Shown in pieces: positions 8,326 through 16,576 of a stretch of 64,000 bases of DNA. The notes beneath the pieces are model-generated. The model was not told where the DNA came from and searched no databases. It saw only the letters and a list, made by a program, of their open reading frames with translations. A program made the position numbers and the translations under genes. Source of the stretch: Flavimaribacter sp039888615 (GTDB lineage Bacteria; Pseudomonadota; Alphaproteobacteria; Rhizobiales; Rhizobiaceae); assembly GCA_039888615.1 (NCBI GenBank), contig JBDQQS010000012.1, one strand, 5' to 3'. How positions within the stretch are numbered: position 1 is the stretch's first letter; each line of letters starts with the position of its first letter.

Positions 8326-9662
8326 GCCTTCCCCCCGGCAAGCGAGGCGATGCGATCGGTGATTGCCTTGCGGTAGGTCGCCTTGTCGACGTAATAGGCC
8401 ATGCGGGCCAGCTTGACATAATTCATGCCGCCGGTCAGCCGCTCGAAGCCGCCAGCCTTTTCGTCGTGAATTTTTCGGGCCGCCTCGCTGCCTGATTTCA
8501 GGCCCGTGATGTAACGCGCGACCATCTCAGCCTGTTCATGGCGTCCCTGCCATCCAAGGCCGGACGCCTCGACCATGCCGAGCACGAATAGGTCATCGCG
8601 ATCCGGATGCATACAGTTGAGATAGAGGTGCGGCGCGTCGCCTTGCCAGTTGAGGTATTGACTGTCGATAAAAGGATAGTGCAGCCGGTAGCCGGTGGCG
8701 GCCAGCACCATGTCGTAGTTCGCCGAGGTTCCGTCCCTGAAATGGACCGTATTGCCTTCGAAACGCTTCACGTCCGGTCGGATCGTGATGTCGCCATGGC
8801 CGGCGTGAAAGAGAATGAGGGAATTGACGACCGGATGCGATTCGTAAAGCGCGTAGTCCGGTTTCGGGAAGCCGTATTTCTGCGGGTCGCCGACAAACCA
8901 GCGCAGGATCACGCCGTCGATGCGCCGTTTCAGCCACATCGGCAGCTTGATGGCGCCGCCCACGGTGTCGGCCGGTTTGCCGAACACATATTTAGGCACG
9001 AAGTAGTAGCCGCGCCGCATGGAGAGGTCGCAGCTTTTGCCGTGGTGAATGGCGTCGACCGCGATATCGCAGCCGGAATTGCCTGCCCCGATCACCAGCA
9101 CCCGTTTGTCGTCAAACTGCTTCGGAGAGCGGTACTGGCTGGAGTGGATCAGTTCGCCGGCGAAGTCGCCATCGAACTCCGGCATGTTGGGTTCGGAAAG
9201 CGTGCCATTGGCGATCAGAACGCCGGCGAAGATTTTCTCCTGTTCGCCGCCGTCCGTGTTGCGCCAGCGCACGCGCCAGCCTTCGCCGCCCTCGCCGACG
9301 GGTTCTGTCGATAGTACTTCCGTTTTGAAGTGGTAGTGTTTGTTGAGATCGAAATGGCTGGCGAAGTCACGAAAATAGGTTCGCATCTCGCGGTGTGACG
9401 GATATTCGGCGACCTTGTCCGCCATCGGGAAATCCGTGAACTCTGTCATCCGCTTGGAGGATATGAGATGCGCCGTGTCGTACATGGTCGAGCGCGGGCT
9501 CTCGATATCCCACAGACCGCCGACATCGTCGTGCAATTCGAAGCCCTCGAAAGGGATTTTCTGTTCGACCAGGGTCTTCGCCATGGCGAGACCCATCGGT
9601 CCGGCTCCGATCAGCGCCCAGGCGTCCGTCGTCTCGATGTTTTTGTTCGTTTGTTTGGTCAT
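8322..9662 (-). CDS. Flavin-containing monooxygenase (FMO type)
   Basis: A 446-residue class B flavoprotein monooxygenase. FAD binding is shown by GAGPMG (residues 19-24) and the following acidic residue plus GGLWD; NADPH binding by GAGNSGCDIAVDA in the middle. Between them FAGELIHSSQYRS fits FxGxxxHxxxY, the FMO fingerprint, rather than the W-P/D ending seen in classical Baeyer-Villiger enzymes. An ATGYRLHYPF motif also fits. A good ribosome site (GGAGGAG) precedes the ATG at 9662. It heads the four-gene minus operon and is divergent from a TetR regulator. Likely reactions are N- or S-oxidation, or a Baeyer-Villiger type ketone oxidation as some FMOs do. Confidence 0.88.
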   Translation of the reverse strand: MTKQTNKNIETTDAWALIGAGPMGLAMAKTLVEQKIPFEGFELHDDVGGLWDIESPRSTMYDTAHLISSKRMTEFTDFPMADKVAEYPSHREMRTYFRDFASHFDLNKHYHFKTEVLSTEPVGEGGEGWRVRWRNTDGGEQEKIFAGVLIANGTLSEPNMPEFDGDFAGELIHSSQYRSPKQFDDKRVLVIGAGNSGCDIAVDAIHHGKSCDLSMRRGYYFVPKYVFGKPADTVGGAIKLPMWLKRRIDGVILRWFVGDPQKYGFPKPDYALYESHPVVNSLILFHAGHGDITIRPDVKRFEGNTVHFRDGTSANYDMVLAATGYRLHYPFIDSQYLNWQGDAPHLYLNCMHPDRDDLFVLGMVEASGLGWQGRHEQAEMVARYITGLKSGSEAARKIHDEKAGGFERLTGGMNYVKLARMAYYVDKATYRKAITDRIASLAGGKA

Positions 9663-9696
9663 CCGAGTGGAAACTCCTCCATCCCACTCGTATTAA

Positions 9697-9714
9697 TTTG
9701 AACGAACGTTAAAA
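9697..9714. promoter_or_regulatory. Putative TetR operator between monooxygenase and regulator genes
   Basis: TTTGAACGAACGTTAAAA forms an inverted repeat TTT-N-AACG-AA-CGTT-N-AAA in the 70-base gap between the divergent starts at 9662 and 9733. The place and symmetry fit autoregulation and control of the monooxygenase operon by the neighbouring TetR protein. Confidence 0.5.
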
Positions 9715-9732
9715 ATAGTGCAAGATATTTTT

Positions 9733-10392
9733 ATGAATGCGGTCAGGACGCAGGAATCACGACGCCAAAGGGCGCCTTCGAAACGCTCGCTCGAAACCCG
9801 GGCCCGCGTTCTCGACGCGGCCGAAAAGCTGTTCGCAGAACGCGGTTTCGACGGGGCGTCGCTGCGCGACATGGCCAAGCTCGCCGGGGTCCACCTCGCC
9901 CAGGTCAATTTTCACGGCGGCGCCAAGGAAGATCTTTTCTTCACGGTCGTCGCGCGGCGCGCAGGCGAACTGTCGCAATTGCGCCTGCAGGCGCTCGAAG
10001 ATGTAAAGGCGCGTGGCCGACCAACGGTCAGGAGCGTACTCGAGGCGTTCATCCACCCCTATCTGGACCAGGCGGCGCATGGCGGGCCGCAGTGGCTGGC
10101 ATACGCCAGGCTGATCGCCCATGTCTCGACCGACATTCGATGGCGGCATATCAGCGAGGCCTGCTTCGATCCGGTCGCGACCGCCTTTGCTCGCGAAATC
10201 GCGATGCTTTATCCGGGCAGCGACCACAGGAAAATCGTAGCGGCTCTGGTTTTTTCGGTGTCGGCGATGTTGTCGCTTACGACGGCCCGCTGGCGCATCG
10301 ACGCGCTCGCCGGAGCCGAAGCGGACGGCATGTCAATGGAGCGCTGTCTTCTCGACTATTGCGAGGCGGGAATCAGGGCTGCTCTTTCTTAA
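9733..10392 (+). CDS. TetR/AcrR family transcriptional regulator
   Basis: A 219-residue regulator. The N-terminal HTH domain is clear: TRARVLDAAEKLFAERGFDGASLRDMAKLAGVH followed by FHGGAKEDLF in the place of the usual YYHFxSKxxL. The C-terminal domain (HPYLDQAAHGGPQWLAYARLIAHVS) resembles TetR_C ligand domains of the CerR-like group. ATG at 9733 is taken as start; a GTG at 9718 is possible. It is divergent from the monooxygenase operon, with a palindrome between them, so it most likely represses that operon until a ligand binds. Its 3' end overlaps the convergent LysR gene by 20 bases. Confidence 0.88.
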   Translation: MNAVRTQESRRQRAPSKRSLETRARVLDAAEKLFAERGFDGASLRDMAKLAGVHLAQVNFHGGAKEDLFFTVVARRAGELSQLRLQALEDVKARGRPTVRSVLEAFIHPYLDQAAHGGPQWLAYARLIAHVSTDIRWRHISEACFDPVATAFAREIAMLYPGSDHRKIVAALVFSVSAMLSLTTARWRIDALAGAEADGMSMERCLLDYCEAGIRAALS

Positions 10393-11299
10393 ACCGGGCG
10401 CCGTCGACCTCGAACAGCAGGGAAGCGGCGAGCATGCGGCGCAGCCATTTCTCGAATACGCGCACCTTTTCGGATTTGCGCCTGTGAAGCCCAGTGACCA
10501 ACCAGTAGGAAAAGCCTGTTGGATGGCAATCCGGCAGGGGCGCCACGAGCCGTCCCATCTCGAGCGCATCGAAGGCCAGCGTTTCCCAGGCGAGAAACAC
10601 GCCCTGGCCGGCGATGGCGGCGTCCAGGCACAACGACCCGTCGGAAAAGCGGGGGCCGTCGCCCAGCATGGATTGATCATAGCCCTGGGGCGACAGCCAG
10701 GTGTTCCACTGGAACATCTCGCCTTCGTCGCGAATGATCGGAACATGCGCCAGATCCTCGATCCTCTCGATCTTCGCGCCGATCGCCGGGCTGCACACAG
10801 GAAAGACCCGGTGTTCGACCAGCGTTTCGGCCTGCACGTCCGTCCAGCCGCCCTTGCCGACGCGAATACAGACGTCGACGTCCGACAATTCAGGATTGAC
10901 GAGCGCAATGGAAGCGTCGACCCGGACGCGGATGTCAGGATGTTCCTTGTAGAAATCCGTCAAGCGCCATACCAGCCACTTGCCGGCGAAGACGGGCGCG
11001 ACCGATACGGTCAGCGTGTCGCTGCTTGCCTGTTCGGCAAGGGAAACCGCCGTTGAAAGTTCGGCCATCGCGGCTGTGAGATGGCGCATCACCTCGCGGC
11101 CACGCGGCGTCACTTCCAGACCTTTCGCCTTTCTGTCGAACAACGTCTGACCAAGTTGAAGCTCTGTCTTCTGCACCTGCTGGCTCACCGCGCCCGGGGT
11201 CACGCCGAGTTCCTCAGCGGCAAGTCGCAAGTTGCCGAGCCGCCCGACAGCCTCGATCGCCCGCAATCCGGAAAGATGGACGCGATTCAGATTCTTCAT
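10373..11299 (-). CDS. LysR family transcriptional regulator (GcvA-like)
   Basis: A 308-residue LysR regulator. The N-terminal HTH reads LRAIEAVGRLGNLRLAAEELGVTPGAVSQQVQKTE, followed by the LysR substrate-binding domain from about residue 90 (VSVAPVFAGKWLVWRL...). VNPELSDVDVCIRVGKGGW fits the GcvA-like subgroup. It is divergent from the acyl-CoA ligase gene with a 328-base gap, so that gene is the natural candidate target; the gap contains LysR-type T-N11-A possibilities but none stands out. It ends inside the 3' end of the TetR gene. Confidence 0.88.
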   Translation of the reverse strand: MKNLNRVHLSGLRAIEAVGRLGNLRLAAEELGVTPGAVSQQVQKTELQLGQTLFDRKAKGLEVTPRGREVMRHLTAAMAELSTAVSLAEQASSDTLTVSVAPVFAGKWLVWRLTDFYKEHPDIRVRVDASIALVNPELSDVDVCIRVGKGGWTDVQAETLVEHRVFPVCSPAIGAKIERIEDLAHVPIIRDEGEMFQWNTWLSPQGYDQSMLGDGPRFSDGSLCLDAAIAGQGVFLAWETLAFDALEMGRLVAPLPDCHPTGFSYWLVTGLHRRKSEKVRVFEKWLRRMLAASLLFEVDGARFKKEQP

Positions 11300-11627
11300 T
11301 CAGTTTTTCTAAAACAGTGACCAGAAAAAGTCGATGGTAATTGGCCAAATCGATCCGATATTGGTTGAGCTATGCTAAACAGTATTCGAAATCTCATCCG
11401 ACGGCTTATGCCGGTCCGGCGCGTTTGCAGGGCGCCGGACGTCAGTTGGAGATGCGACCCGCTCTCCCATCCCGATTTGCGCGCCATGTCGGTCCGCGAT
11501 CTGGGCGACACGCCCTTTGATCCAACCCGGTTCTGCTGAACCGGGGTGTTTCGATTACGGGTGACACGCGACCTGCGTGAAGCTAATCTCCCGGTGAATG
11601 CGAAACGGTCAGCTTTGGGAGGAGTCA
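11300..11627. other. Structured intergenic gap between LysR and acyl-CoA ligase
   Basis: No convincing gene is seen. Two perfect hairpins stand out: GTCCGGCGC/GCGCCGGAC (11414-11422 with 11432-11440) and CCCGGTTC/GAACCGGG (11526-11533 with 11538-11545), the second followed by the weakly T-rich GTGTTTCG. The gap must hold the promoters of both divergent genes. A small RNA is possible but not supported strongly enough to call. Confidence 0.35.
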
Positions 11628-13199
11628 ATGATCGAAGTCGACGCATTGACCACGCTGTCTGCGCTTGCGCGCGCCAATGCCAAAAGGGCGCCGGACCAGC
11701 TTGCAAACAGGTTTGAGGGCCGGGACACCACCTTCGCCGAATTCGACGCCAATGTCAGCGCCGTCGCCGGGGCGCTGGAATACTCTGGCGCCGTCAGGAT
11801 CGCCTATCTCGGAAAAAACAGTGATTGGGCTTTCGAGCTATATATCGGCGCCGGCCGGGCCGGCGGCGTTTTCGCGCCCATCAACTGGCGTCTCGCGCCA
11901 CGCGAGGTTGCGCAGATCATCGAAACCTTCGAGCCGGACTTGCTGTTCGTCGGCCCCGAGTTTCATGACGTCGTCAGGGAAATCTCCGGTCAGCTTCCAG
12001 ACAGTCTGGGTTTCGTGGCCATGGAAGGCGGGCATGAGGCCTGGCCGTCCTATGAAGAGTGGCGGGAAGCCGGGCGCGCGGCGCATTGCATTGACTGCGC
12101 CGAACCGGACAAGCCGACGCTGGTGCTGTTTACCTCGGGCACGACGGGGTTGCCGAAGGGCGTGACGCTCACCCATTTCAATCTGCTCAGTCAGCGGGTA
12201 GCGGCCGCCGCGGCCAATTTTTCCTACGACAACTGGCAGGATGACGACGTCAATCTCGTCGCTATGCCGGTCGCCCATATCGGCGGCGTTGGTTCATGGA
12301 ATCTCGGTTTCGCCAATGCCTGCGCTGCGGTGATCACCCGCGAGTTCAGCGCCGAGTCGGCGATCGACGCCATTGAAGAGGATCGGGCGAGCAGAATGTT
12401 CCTGGTGCCGGCGGCCGTGCAGTTGGTGGTCCGTCATCCGCGCGCAAAAACCGCAGATTTTTCCGCCGTGCGTTCGATTTTCTATGGCGCCGCCCCGATG
12501 CCGCTCGAACTGCTGCGTGAGGCGATGGCGCTGATCGGTTGCGAGTTCGCGCAGGTTTACGGCATGACCGAAACAACGGGGACCGTCTCGATCCTCATGC
12601 CGGAAGATCATGATCCGGCTGGTTCGCCGCGCATGCTGTCGGCCGGCAAGGCGATGCCGGGCGCCGAAATCTGCATCATGGACCCCGAGGGCAACAAGCT
12701 CCCGCCGGGCGCAATCGGCGAGGTGGCGATCCGCGGCGCCACCGTCATGCCGGGCTACTGGAACAATGACGACGCCACGCGGGCGGTCAAGAGCGGCGAC
12801 GGCTGGCTGCGTTCGGGCGACGCCGGCTATATCGACGAAGACGGCTACGTCTTCATCCACGACCGCATCAAGGACATGATCGTTTCCGGCGCCGAGAACG
12901 TCTATCCTGCAGAGGTTGAGAACGCCATTTTCGGCCATCCTGATGTCGGCGAGGTCGCCGTCATCGGCATTCCCGACGATGACTGGGGCGAGGCCGTCAA
13001 GGCGATCGTCACGGCCCGGCCCGGCCATACGGTCGACCCGCAAAGCGTGATTGCCTGGGCGAGACAGAGGCTCGCCCACTTCAAGTGCCCGAAGTCGGTT
13101 GACTTGGTCGCGCAAATGCCACGCAATGCGACGGGAAAGCTCCTGAAGCGGGAATTGCGCAAACCCTACTGGGAAGGCCGCGCGCGTCAGGTGAACTGA
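11628..13199 (+). CDS. AMP-binding fatty-acid/aryl-CoA ligase
   Basis: A 523-residue member of the ANL adenylating enzymes that activates a carboxylate with ATP and joins it to CoA. The AMP-binding loop is LVLFTSGTTGLPKGVTLTH, the A5-like YGMTETTG follows, and the C-terminal domain has DRIKDMIVSGAENVYPAEVE and the catalytic lysine in PRNATGKLLKREL. The start is ATG 11628 behind the strong site GGGAGGAG; the frame's earlier ATG at 11598 has none. Length suits medium/long-chain acyl-CoA synthetases of the FadD13/MenE-like group. Its proximity to the monooxygenase-transporter operon suggests a shared catabolic use, which is inference. Confidence 0.9.
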   Translation: MIEVDALTTLSALARANAKRAPDQLANRFEGRDTTFAEFDANVSAVAGALEYSGAVRIAYLGKNSDWAFELYIGAGRAGGVFAPINWRLAPREVAQIIETFEPDLLFVGPEFHDVVREISGQLPDSLGFVAMEGGHEAWPSYEEWREAGRAAHCIDCAEPDKPTLVLFTSGTTGLPKGVTLTHFNLLSQRVAAAAANFSYDNWQDDDVNLVAMPVAHIGGVGSWNLGFANACAAVITREFSAESAIDAIEEDRASRMFLVPAAVQLVVRHPRAKTADFSAVRSIFYGAAPMPLELLREAMALIGCEFAQVYGMTETTGTVSILMPEDHDPAGSPRMLSAGKAMPGAEICIMDPEGNKLPPGAIGEVAIRGATVMPGYWNNDDATRAVKSGDGWLRSGDAGYIDEDGYVFIHDRIKDMIVSGAENVYPAEVENAIFGHPDVGEVAVIGIPDDDWGEAVKAIVTARPGHTVDPQSVIAWARQRLAHFKCPKSVDLVAQMPRNATGKLLKRELRKPYWEGRARQVN

Positions 13200-13217
13200 T
13201 ATTCGCGGCGCATCCGC

Positions 13218-13622
13218 ATGGTCGACAAACACGAAAAAGCCCGCAGGGCGGAACTGCTGCGGAAGAAAGGTTTCCGCTCTCGTCCGAAATCGATTGAGGG
13301 CGTCAAGCCACGGTTCCCGAACTATCTTGTTCCATACGCCTGTTTCGAATGTCGCCGATCCGTCAAAATTCCTCCGCGGGACAAGACCGCGCGGTGTCCG
13401 CAATGCGGGGGTGATCTTCACTGGATGGGGCGTGCGTTCAAACCACCGCGAAGAACGGACCTCAAGCAATGGATGAAAGTTGAAAAGCTCCGCATGGCCG
13501 GCTTTCTGTTCGCCAGTTTTCACAGCTTCAAGGACGCGGAAGCCTATCCCGAGACGTTGCGGGAGGTTGCCGATTTCATTGAGCGCAATCCGGACCACCC
13601 AATGCGCATAAGAAACTCATGA
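13218..13622 (+). CDS. Hypothetical protein with a zinc ribbon
   Basis: A 134-residue basic protein. CFEC and CPQC, 17-20 residues apart, form a CxxC...CxxC zinc ribbon in the middle (YACFECRRSVKIPP...ARCPQCGGDLHWMGRAFK). The N-terminus is highly charged (HEKARRAELLRKKGF) and the C-terminus looks helical. It starts 18 bases after the acyl-CoA ligase stop, so it may be read through from it. I do not recognise a family function. Codon use looks like that of its neighbours. The ribosome site before ATG 13218 is weak. Confidence 0.6.
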   Translation: MVDKHEKARRAELLRKKGFRSRPKSIEGVKPRFPNYLVPYACFECRRSVKIPPRDKTARCPQCGGDLHWMGRAFKPPRRTDLKQWMKVEKLRMAGFLFASFHSFKDAEAYPETLREVADFIERNPDHPMRIRNS

Positions 13623-13686
13623 TCGGTTCATTGATGAAAGTCGTATTACGAACTCTGTTTCTGGGTTATCGACAATATCTCGCTGG

Positions 13687-14079
13687 TTATTCTGGCCCAT
13701 GTGTGCAGACGCATAGCTTGTTGCCGTCCGGGTCGCGGAAATAGGCGCCGTAGTAGTTGGCATGGTATTCTGGCCTGAGCCCCGGTTCGCCTTCTGAAAT
13801 GGCTCCTGCCGCAATGGCAGCGTTGTAGGCGACGTCGACCTGTGTTCGCGACGAGGCAAGGAATGCCGTCATGGAGCCGTTGCCGACGGTCGCTGCTTTG
13901 CCGTCCAAAGGTGTGGTGATAACGAAGAGCGGTCGGTCAGCGTCTTGCGCCTTCCAGCCAGCCCAGGGCTGGTCGTCCTCGCGGAACTTCAGTTCGAAAC
14001 CGAGCAACGACAGGATAGGGTTGTAAAAGGCGAAAGCCCTTTCGAAATCGGACACGCCGACGGTAACATGCGAAAACAT
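13687..14079 (-). CDS. VOC family protein (glyoxalase/bleomycin-resistance fold)
   Basis: A 130-residue protein of the vicinal oxygen chelate fold. It starts MFSHVTVGVSDFERAFAFY, has FVITTPLDG in the centre, and ends with AYFRDPDGNKLCVCTH, the DPDGN motif typical of the last beta strands. The start at 14079 follows AGAAGGA; the longer frame to 14169 lacks support. Members include dioxygenases, glyoxalases and antibiotic-binding proteins; this compact single-domain type is usually annotated without a substrate. It is convergent with the zinc-ribbon gene and divergent from the next small gene. Confidence 0.85.
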   Translation of the reverse strand: MFSHVTVGVSDFERAFAFYNPILSLLGFELKFREDDQPWAGWKAQDADRPLFVITTPLDGKAATVGNGSMTAFLASSRTQVDVAYNAAIAAGAISEGEPGLRPEYHANYYGAYFRDPDGNKLCVCTHGPE

Positions 14080-14231
14080 CGGATTCCTTCTTGTCGCGCG
14101 GAGAGTGTCGCTGTAGAGCAGGGTTAACCGGCCGGGTGGATGATGCTGTCCGTCCCGCCAGTCCGTCAAGGCGTTCGCAGCGCGGTCGCCGGGAATGTCA
14201 GCAAAGATTGTCCGAGTGGGAGAGTATATCC

Positions 14232-14498
14232 ATGAGTGGAGACAGCAACGATATTGACAGCCGAATCAAAGCGCTTGGCGACCGGATCAAGGCGCATCGC
14301 GAGAAACTCGAGCTGCATGGCCTGTTCGCCAAGGATCACGAGATCACTGAAAAGGAATTGCATTCCCGCTGGAGCGAGTTGAAGTCGGAAGTCGAATCCC
14401 AGACGCACGACCACGAAACAGCGCACAAAAAGGCTGACTGGCTGCACAAGTCGATCATGAAATGGGTCGACGCGGTTGATCTCGACTACAAGGCCTGA
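14232..14498 (+). CDS. Small helical hypothetical protein
   Basis: An 88-residue highly charged protein predicted to be helical (IDSRIKALGDRIKAHREKLELHGLFAKDHEITEKELHSRW). The heptad-like pattern suggests a coiled coil. The start ATG 14232 is preceded by GAGTGGGAGAG; the longer upstream frame lacks a ribosome site. No signal or membrane segment is seen. Function unknown; it precedes the DUF1203 gene by 92 bases on the same strand. Confidence 0.6.
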   Translation: MSGDSNDIDSRIKALGDRIKAHREKLELHGLFAKDHEITEKELHSRWSELKSEVESQTHDHETAHKKADWLHKSIMKWVDAVDLDYKA

Positions 14499-14590
14499 GG
14501 TTTCCGGCGAAAGCTGGATTTCAACAGCAAGAAGCGGAGTGTGACGGATTGTCGCCCGTTGCATAGGCGCCTCATTCACAGGAGGTTCCG

Positions 14591-15058
14591 ATGCCCGTTA
14601 TTTTCAAACCGCTTCCCACAGATGCTGCACGCGCCCTGCAGGCCGGAGGTCCGGACGCCTACGGCAAACCGCCAGAGCGCCGTGTCTCGGAGGGGGTGGG
14701 CACACCCTGCCGACATTGCCTGAAGCAAGTCGCCGCGGGCAAACCCTATCTCGTTGTCGCCTACCGACCGTTCAAAACTGTCCAGCCCTATGCCGAGACG
14801 GGACCGCTGTTCCTGTGCGCCGAAGCCTGCGAGTCAGCCGCCCCGTCCGCATTGGCGCCGGAGATGCTCGAGAGCCCGAACTACATCGTTCGCGGCTACA
14901 ATGCCGAAGAACAGATCATCTATGGAACAGGAGCCGTAACGCCGACCGCGGAGATCGTCGCGCAGGCGGAATCGATCTTCGCCGATGAGGCGGTCGCCTT
15001 CGTGCACGTGCGGTCAGCGACCAACAATTGCTATCAGTTCCTAATCGAGCGCGCTTGA
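14591..15058 (+). CDS. DUF1203 domain-containing protein
   Basis: A 155-residue protein recognisable as the DUF1203 family by TPCRHCLKQVAAGKPYLVVAYRPF, FLCAEACE and the C-terminal VHVRSATNNCYQF. The two CxxC/CxxxC groups suggest a metal or redox role. The ribosome site AGGAGG precedes ATG 14591. Biochemical function is not known. It is followed after about 50 bases by the DUF389 membrane protein gene. Confidence 0.85.
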   Translation: MPVIFKPLPTDAARALQAGGPDAYGKPPERRVSEGVGTPCRHCLKQVAAGKPYLVVAYRPFKTVQPYAETGPLFLCAEACESAAPSALAPEMLESPNYIVRGYNAEEQIIYGTGAVTPTAEIVAQAESIFADEAVAFVHVRSATNNCYQFLIERA

Positions 15059-15107
15059 GGGGTCACTGGAGATGGCGGGTTTTGCCCTGACGCGGTAAGG
15101 TCGCCGG

Positions 15108-16112
15108 ATGACCAAACGTCTGATCATCGTGACGGCGGATGAGAGCAGCCGCGAGCGCATTCTCAAGATTGCTGAAGAGGCGCAGGTGCTCGACTGCCGT
15201 ATCTACGCCATCGACGGGAACGACGGCCAGCAGGTCGTGCACCTGCTCGTCGGCGACCGGAACCGGCAGGAAGTTCTGGACCAGTTGCAAAGCGCCGTCG
15301 CTTCGAACGGCGATTGGCGCATTACGATCCTTCCCGTGGAAGCCAGCTTGCCGCGTGAGGAGATTACGGACGAGGAAAGCCGCAAGGCGCTGGAAGGAAC
15401 CTCCGGAGAAAGCCGCGAGGAGCTCTACAACGACGTTTCACGCGGCGCGAAGCTGGATATGAATTTCTTCGTTTTCGCCGCTCTGTCGACTGTCGTTGCG
15501 GCGATTGGCCTGCTCCAGGACAATGTGGCCGTCGTCATCGGCGCCATGGTGATCGCGCCCTTGCTCGGGCCCAATCTCGCCTTTGCGCTGGGCGTTGCAC
15601 TCGGCGATCAGAAGCTGATGGGGCGAGCCGTCCTCACCAACGCCGCCGGCATCGCCTTCACGCTGGCGATCTGCATTGTGCTCGGGCTGCTCCTGCCGGT
15701 GAATCTTGGAAGTCACGAGCTGGTCGCGCGCACTGAGACCGGTTTCGACGGCATCGCCCTGGCCCTGGCGTCCGGCGCGGCCGCGGCGCTCTCCTTGTCG
15801 ACGGGGCTTTCTTCGGCGCTGGTCGGCGTGATGGTCGCGGTGGCGCTTCTGCCGCCGGCCGCGACCGTCGGGCTGATGCTGGGCGCCGGTCACCTCGATC
15901 TGGCGCTCGGCGCGCTGACCCTGCTCGCCGTCAATATCGTGTGTCTTAATCTGTCCGCCCAGCTCACTTTCGTGTTGCGCGGCGTGCGCCCGCGGACCTG
16001 GTTCGAGAAGAAAAACGCCCAGCGGGCCGTGCGCGTCAACGCCGCGATCTGGTTCGCGCTGCTCGTGCTCCTGACGGCGCTGCTGTTGCTGCGGTTCTAC
16101 GACGTGCTCTGA
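15108..16112 (+). CDS. TIGR00341/DUF389 family membrane protein
   Basis: A 334-residue protein. The first about 110 residues are soluble, with ferredoxin-like features (MTKRLIIVTADESSRERILKIAEEAQV). The rest holds about seven hydrophobic segments including VVIGAMVIAPLLGPNLAFALG, the DUF389 signature, and LPPAATVGLMLGAGHLDLALGALTLLAVN. Members are of uncertain function, possibly ion or solute transporters. Length matches bacterial TIGR00341 proteins. Confidence 0.88.
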   Translation: MTKRLIIVTADESSRERILKIAEEAQVLDCRIYAIDGNDGQQVVHLLVGDRNRQEVLDQLQSAVASNGDWRITILPVEASLPREEITDEESRKALEGTSGESREELYNDVSRGAKLDMNFFVFAALSTVVAAIGLLQDNVAVVIGAMVIAPLLGPNLAFALGVALGDQKLMGRAVLTNAAGIAFTLAICIVLGLLLPVNLGSHELVARTETGFDGIALALASGAAAALSLSTGLSSALVGVMVAVALLPPAATVGLMLGAGHLDLALGALTLLAVNIVCLNLSAQLTFVLRGVRPRTWFEKKNAQRAVRVNAAIWFALLVLLTALLLLRFYDVL

Positions 16113-16120
16113 ACGCCGGG

Positions 16121-16492
16121 TTATTTTCCGGTGAGGCGGTCGTAATGCGACCGCGCCTGCTCGATGCGGTGCGTGTTGTCCCGCGTCCAGTCTGCGAGGC
16201 GGGAAACCGGCTCGAGCAGTTCGTGGCCGAGCTCGGTCAGTTCATAGCTGACGCTCGGCGGGCTGGTCGGTTCGACGGTCCGATTTACGAATCCGTCCCG
16301 CTCCAGATTGCGCAGGGTCGTCGTCAGCATCTTCTGCGATATTCCGCCGATGCGTCGTCGCAATTCACTGAAGCGCAGGGTTTCGCTTCCGAGAAAGGTC
16401 ACGACCATCATGGTCCACTTGTCGCCGACGCGGGAAAGCATCTGCGAGATGGCGCGGCATTCGGCAGTTTCGAGATGGTTATCAGGTTTCAA
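16121..16492 (-). CDS. HxlR family winged-helix transcriptional regulator
   Basis: A 123-residue regulator. The features C12 (TAECRAISQML), GDKWTMMVV, RFSELRRRIGGISQKMLTTTLRNLERDGFV and VSYELTELG are those of the HxlR family, often thiol- or electrophile-responsive through the N-terminal Cys. The start codon is TTG at 16492; it is chosen because GGAGG lies 8 bases before it and no better start exists. It is divergent from an FMN reductase gene, a common pairing in which HxlR represses the reductase. Confidence 0.88.
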   Translation of the reverse strand: MKPDNHLETAECRAISQMLSRVGDKWTMMVVTFLGSETLRFSELRRRIGGISQKMLTTTLRNLERDGFVNRTVEPTSPPSVSYELTELGHELLEPVSRLADWTRDNTHRIEQARSHYDRLTGK

Positions 16493-16538
16493 AAAAGTGC
16501 CTCCTTGCCAATTCGCTTTAGCGCACCTTAATAGTGCT

Positions 16539-16555
16539 GGTATAAATTATATACC
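16539..16555. promoter_or_regulatory. Putative HxlR operator
   Basis: GGTATA-N5-TATACC is an inverted repeat in the gap between the divergent HxlR and FMN-reductase starts. It lies 22 bases before the reductase ATG, where a bound repressor would block it. HxlR-family proteins commonly bind such short AT-rich palindromes. Confidence 0.5.
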
Positions 16556-16576
16556 ACCTATCCAAAGGAGACTAGC

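Noticed and set aside
11296..11706. 136-codon minus-strand frame across the LysR-ligase gap
   Set aside because: It overlaps the starts of both flanking genes and has an Arg-rich shadow composition.
14091..14231. Upstream extension of the small helical protein gene
   Set aside because: Arg/Ser-rich shadow sequence without a ribosome site; the ATG at 14232 is well supported.
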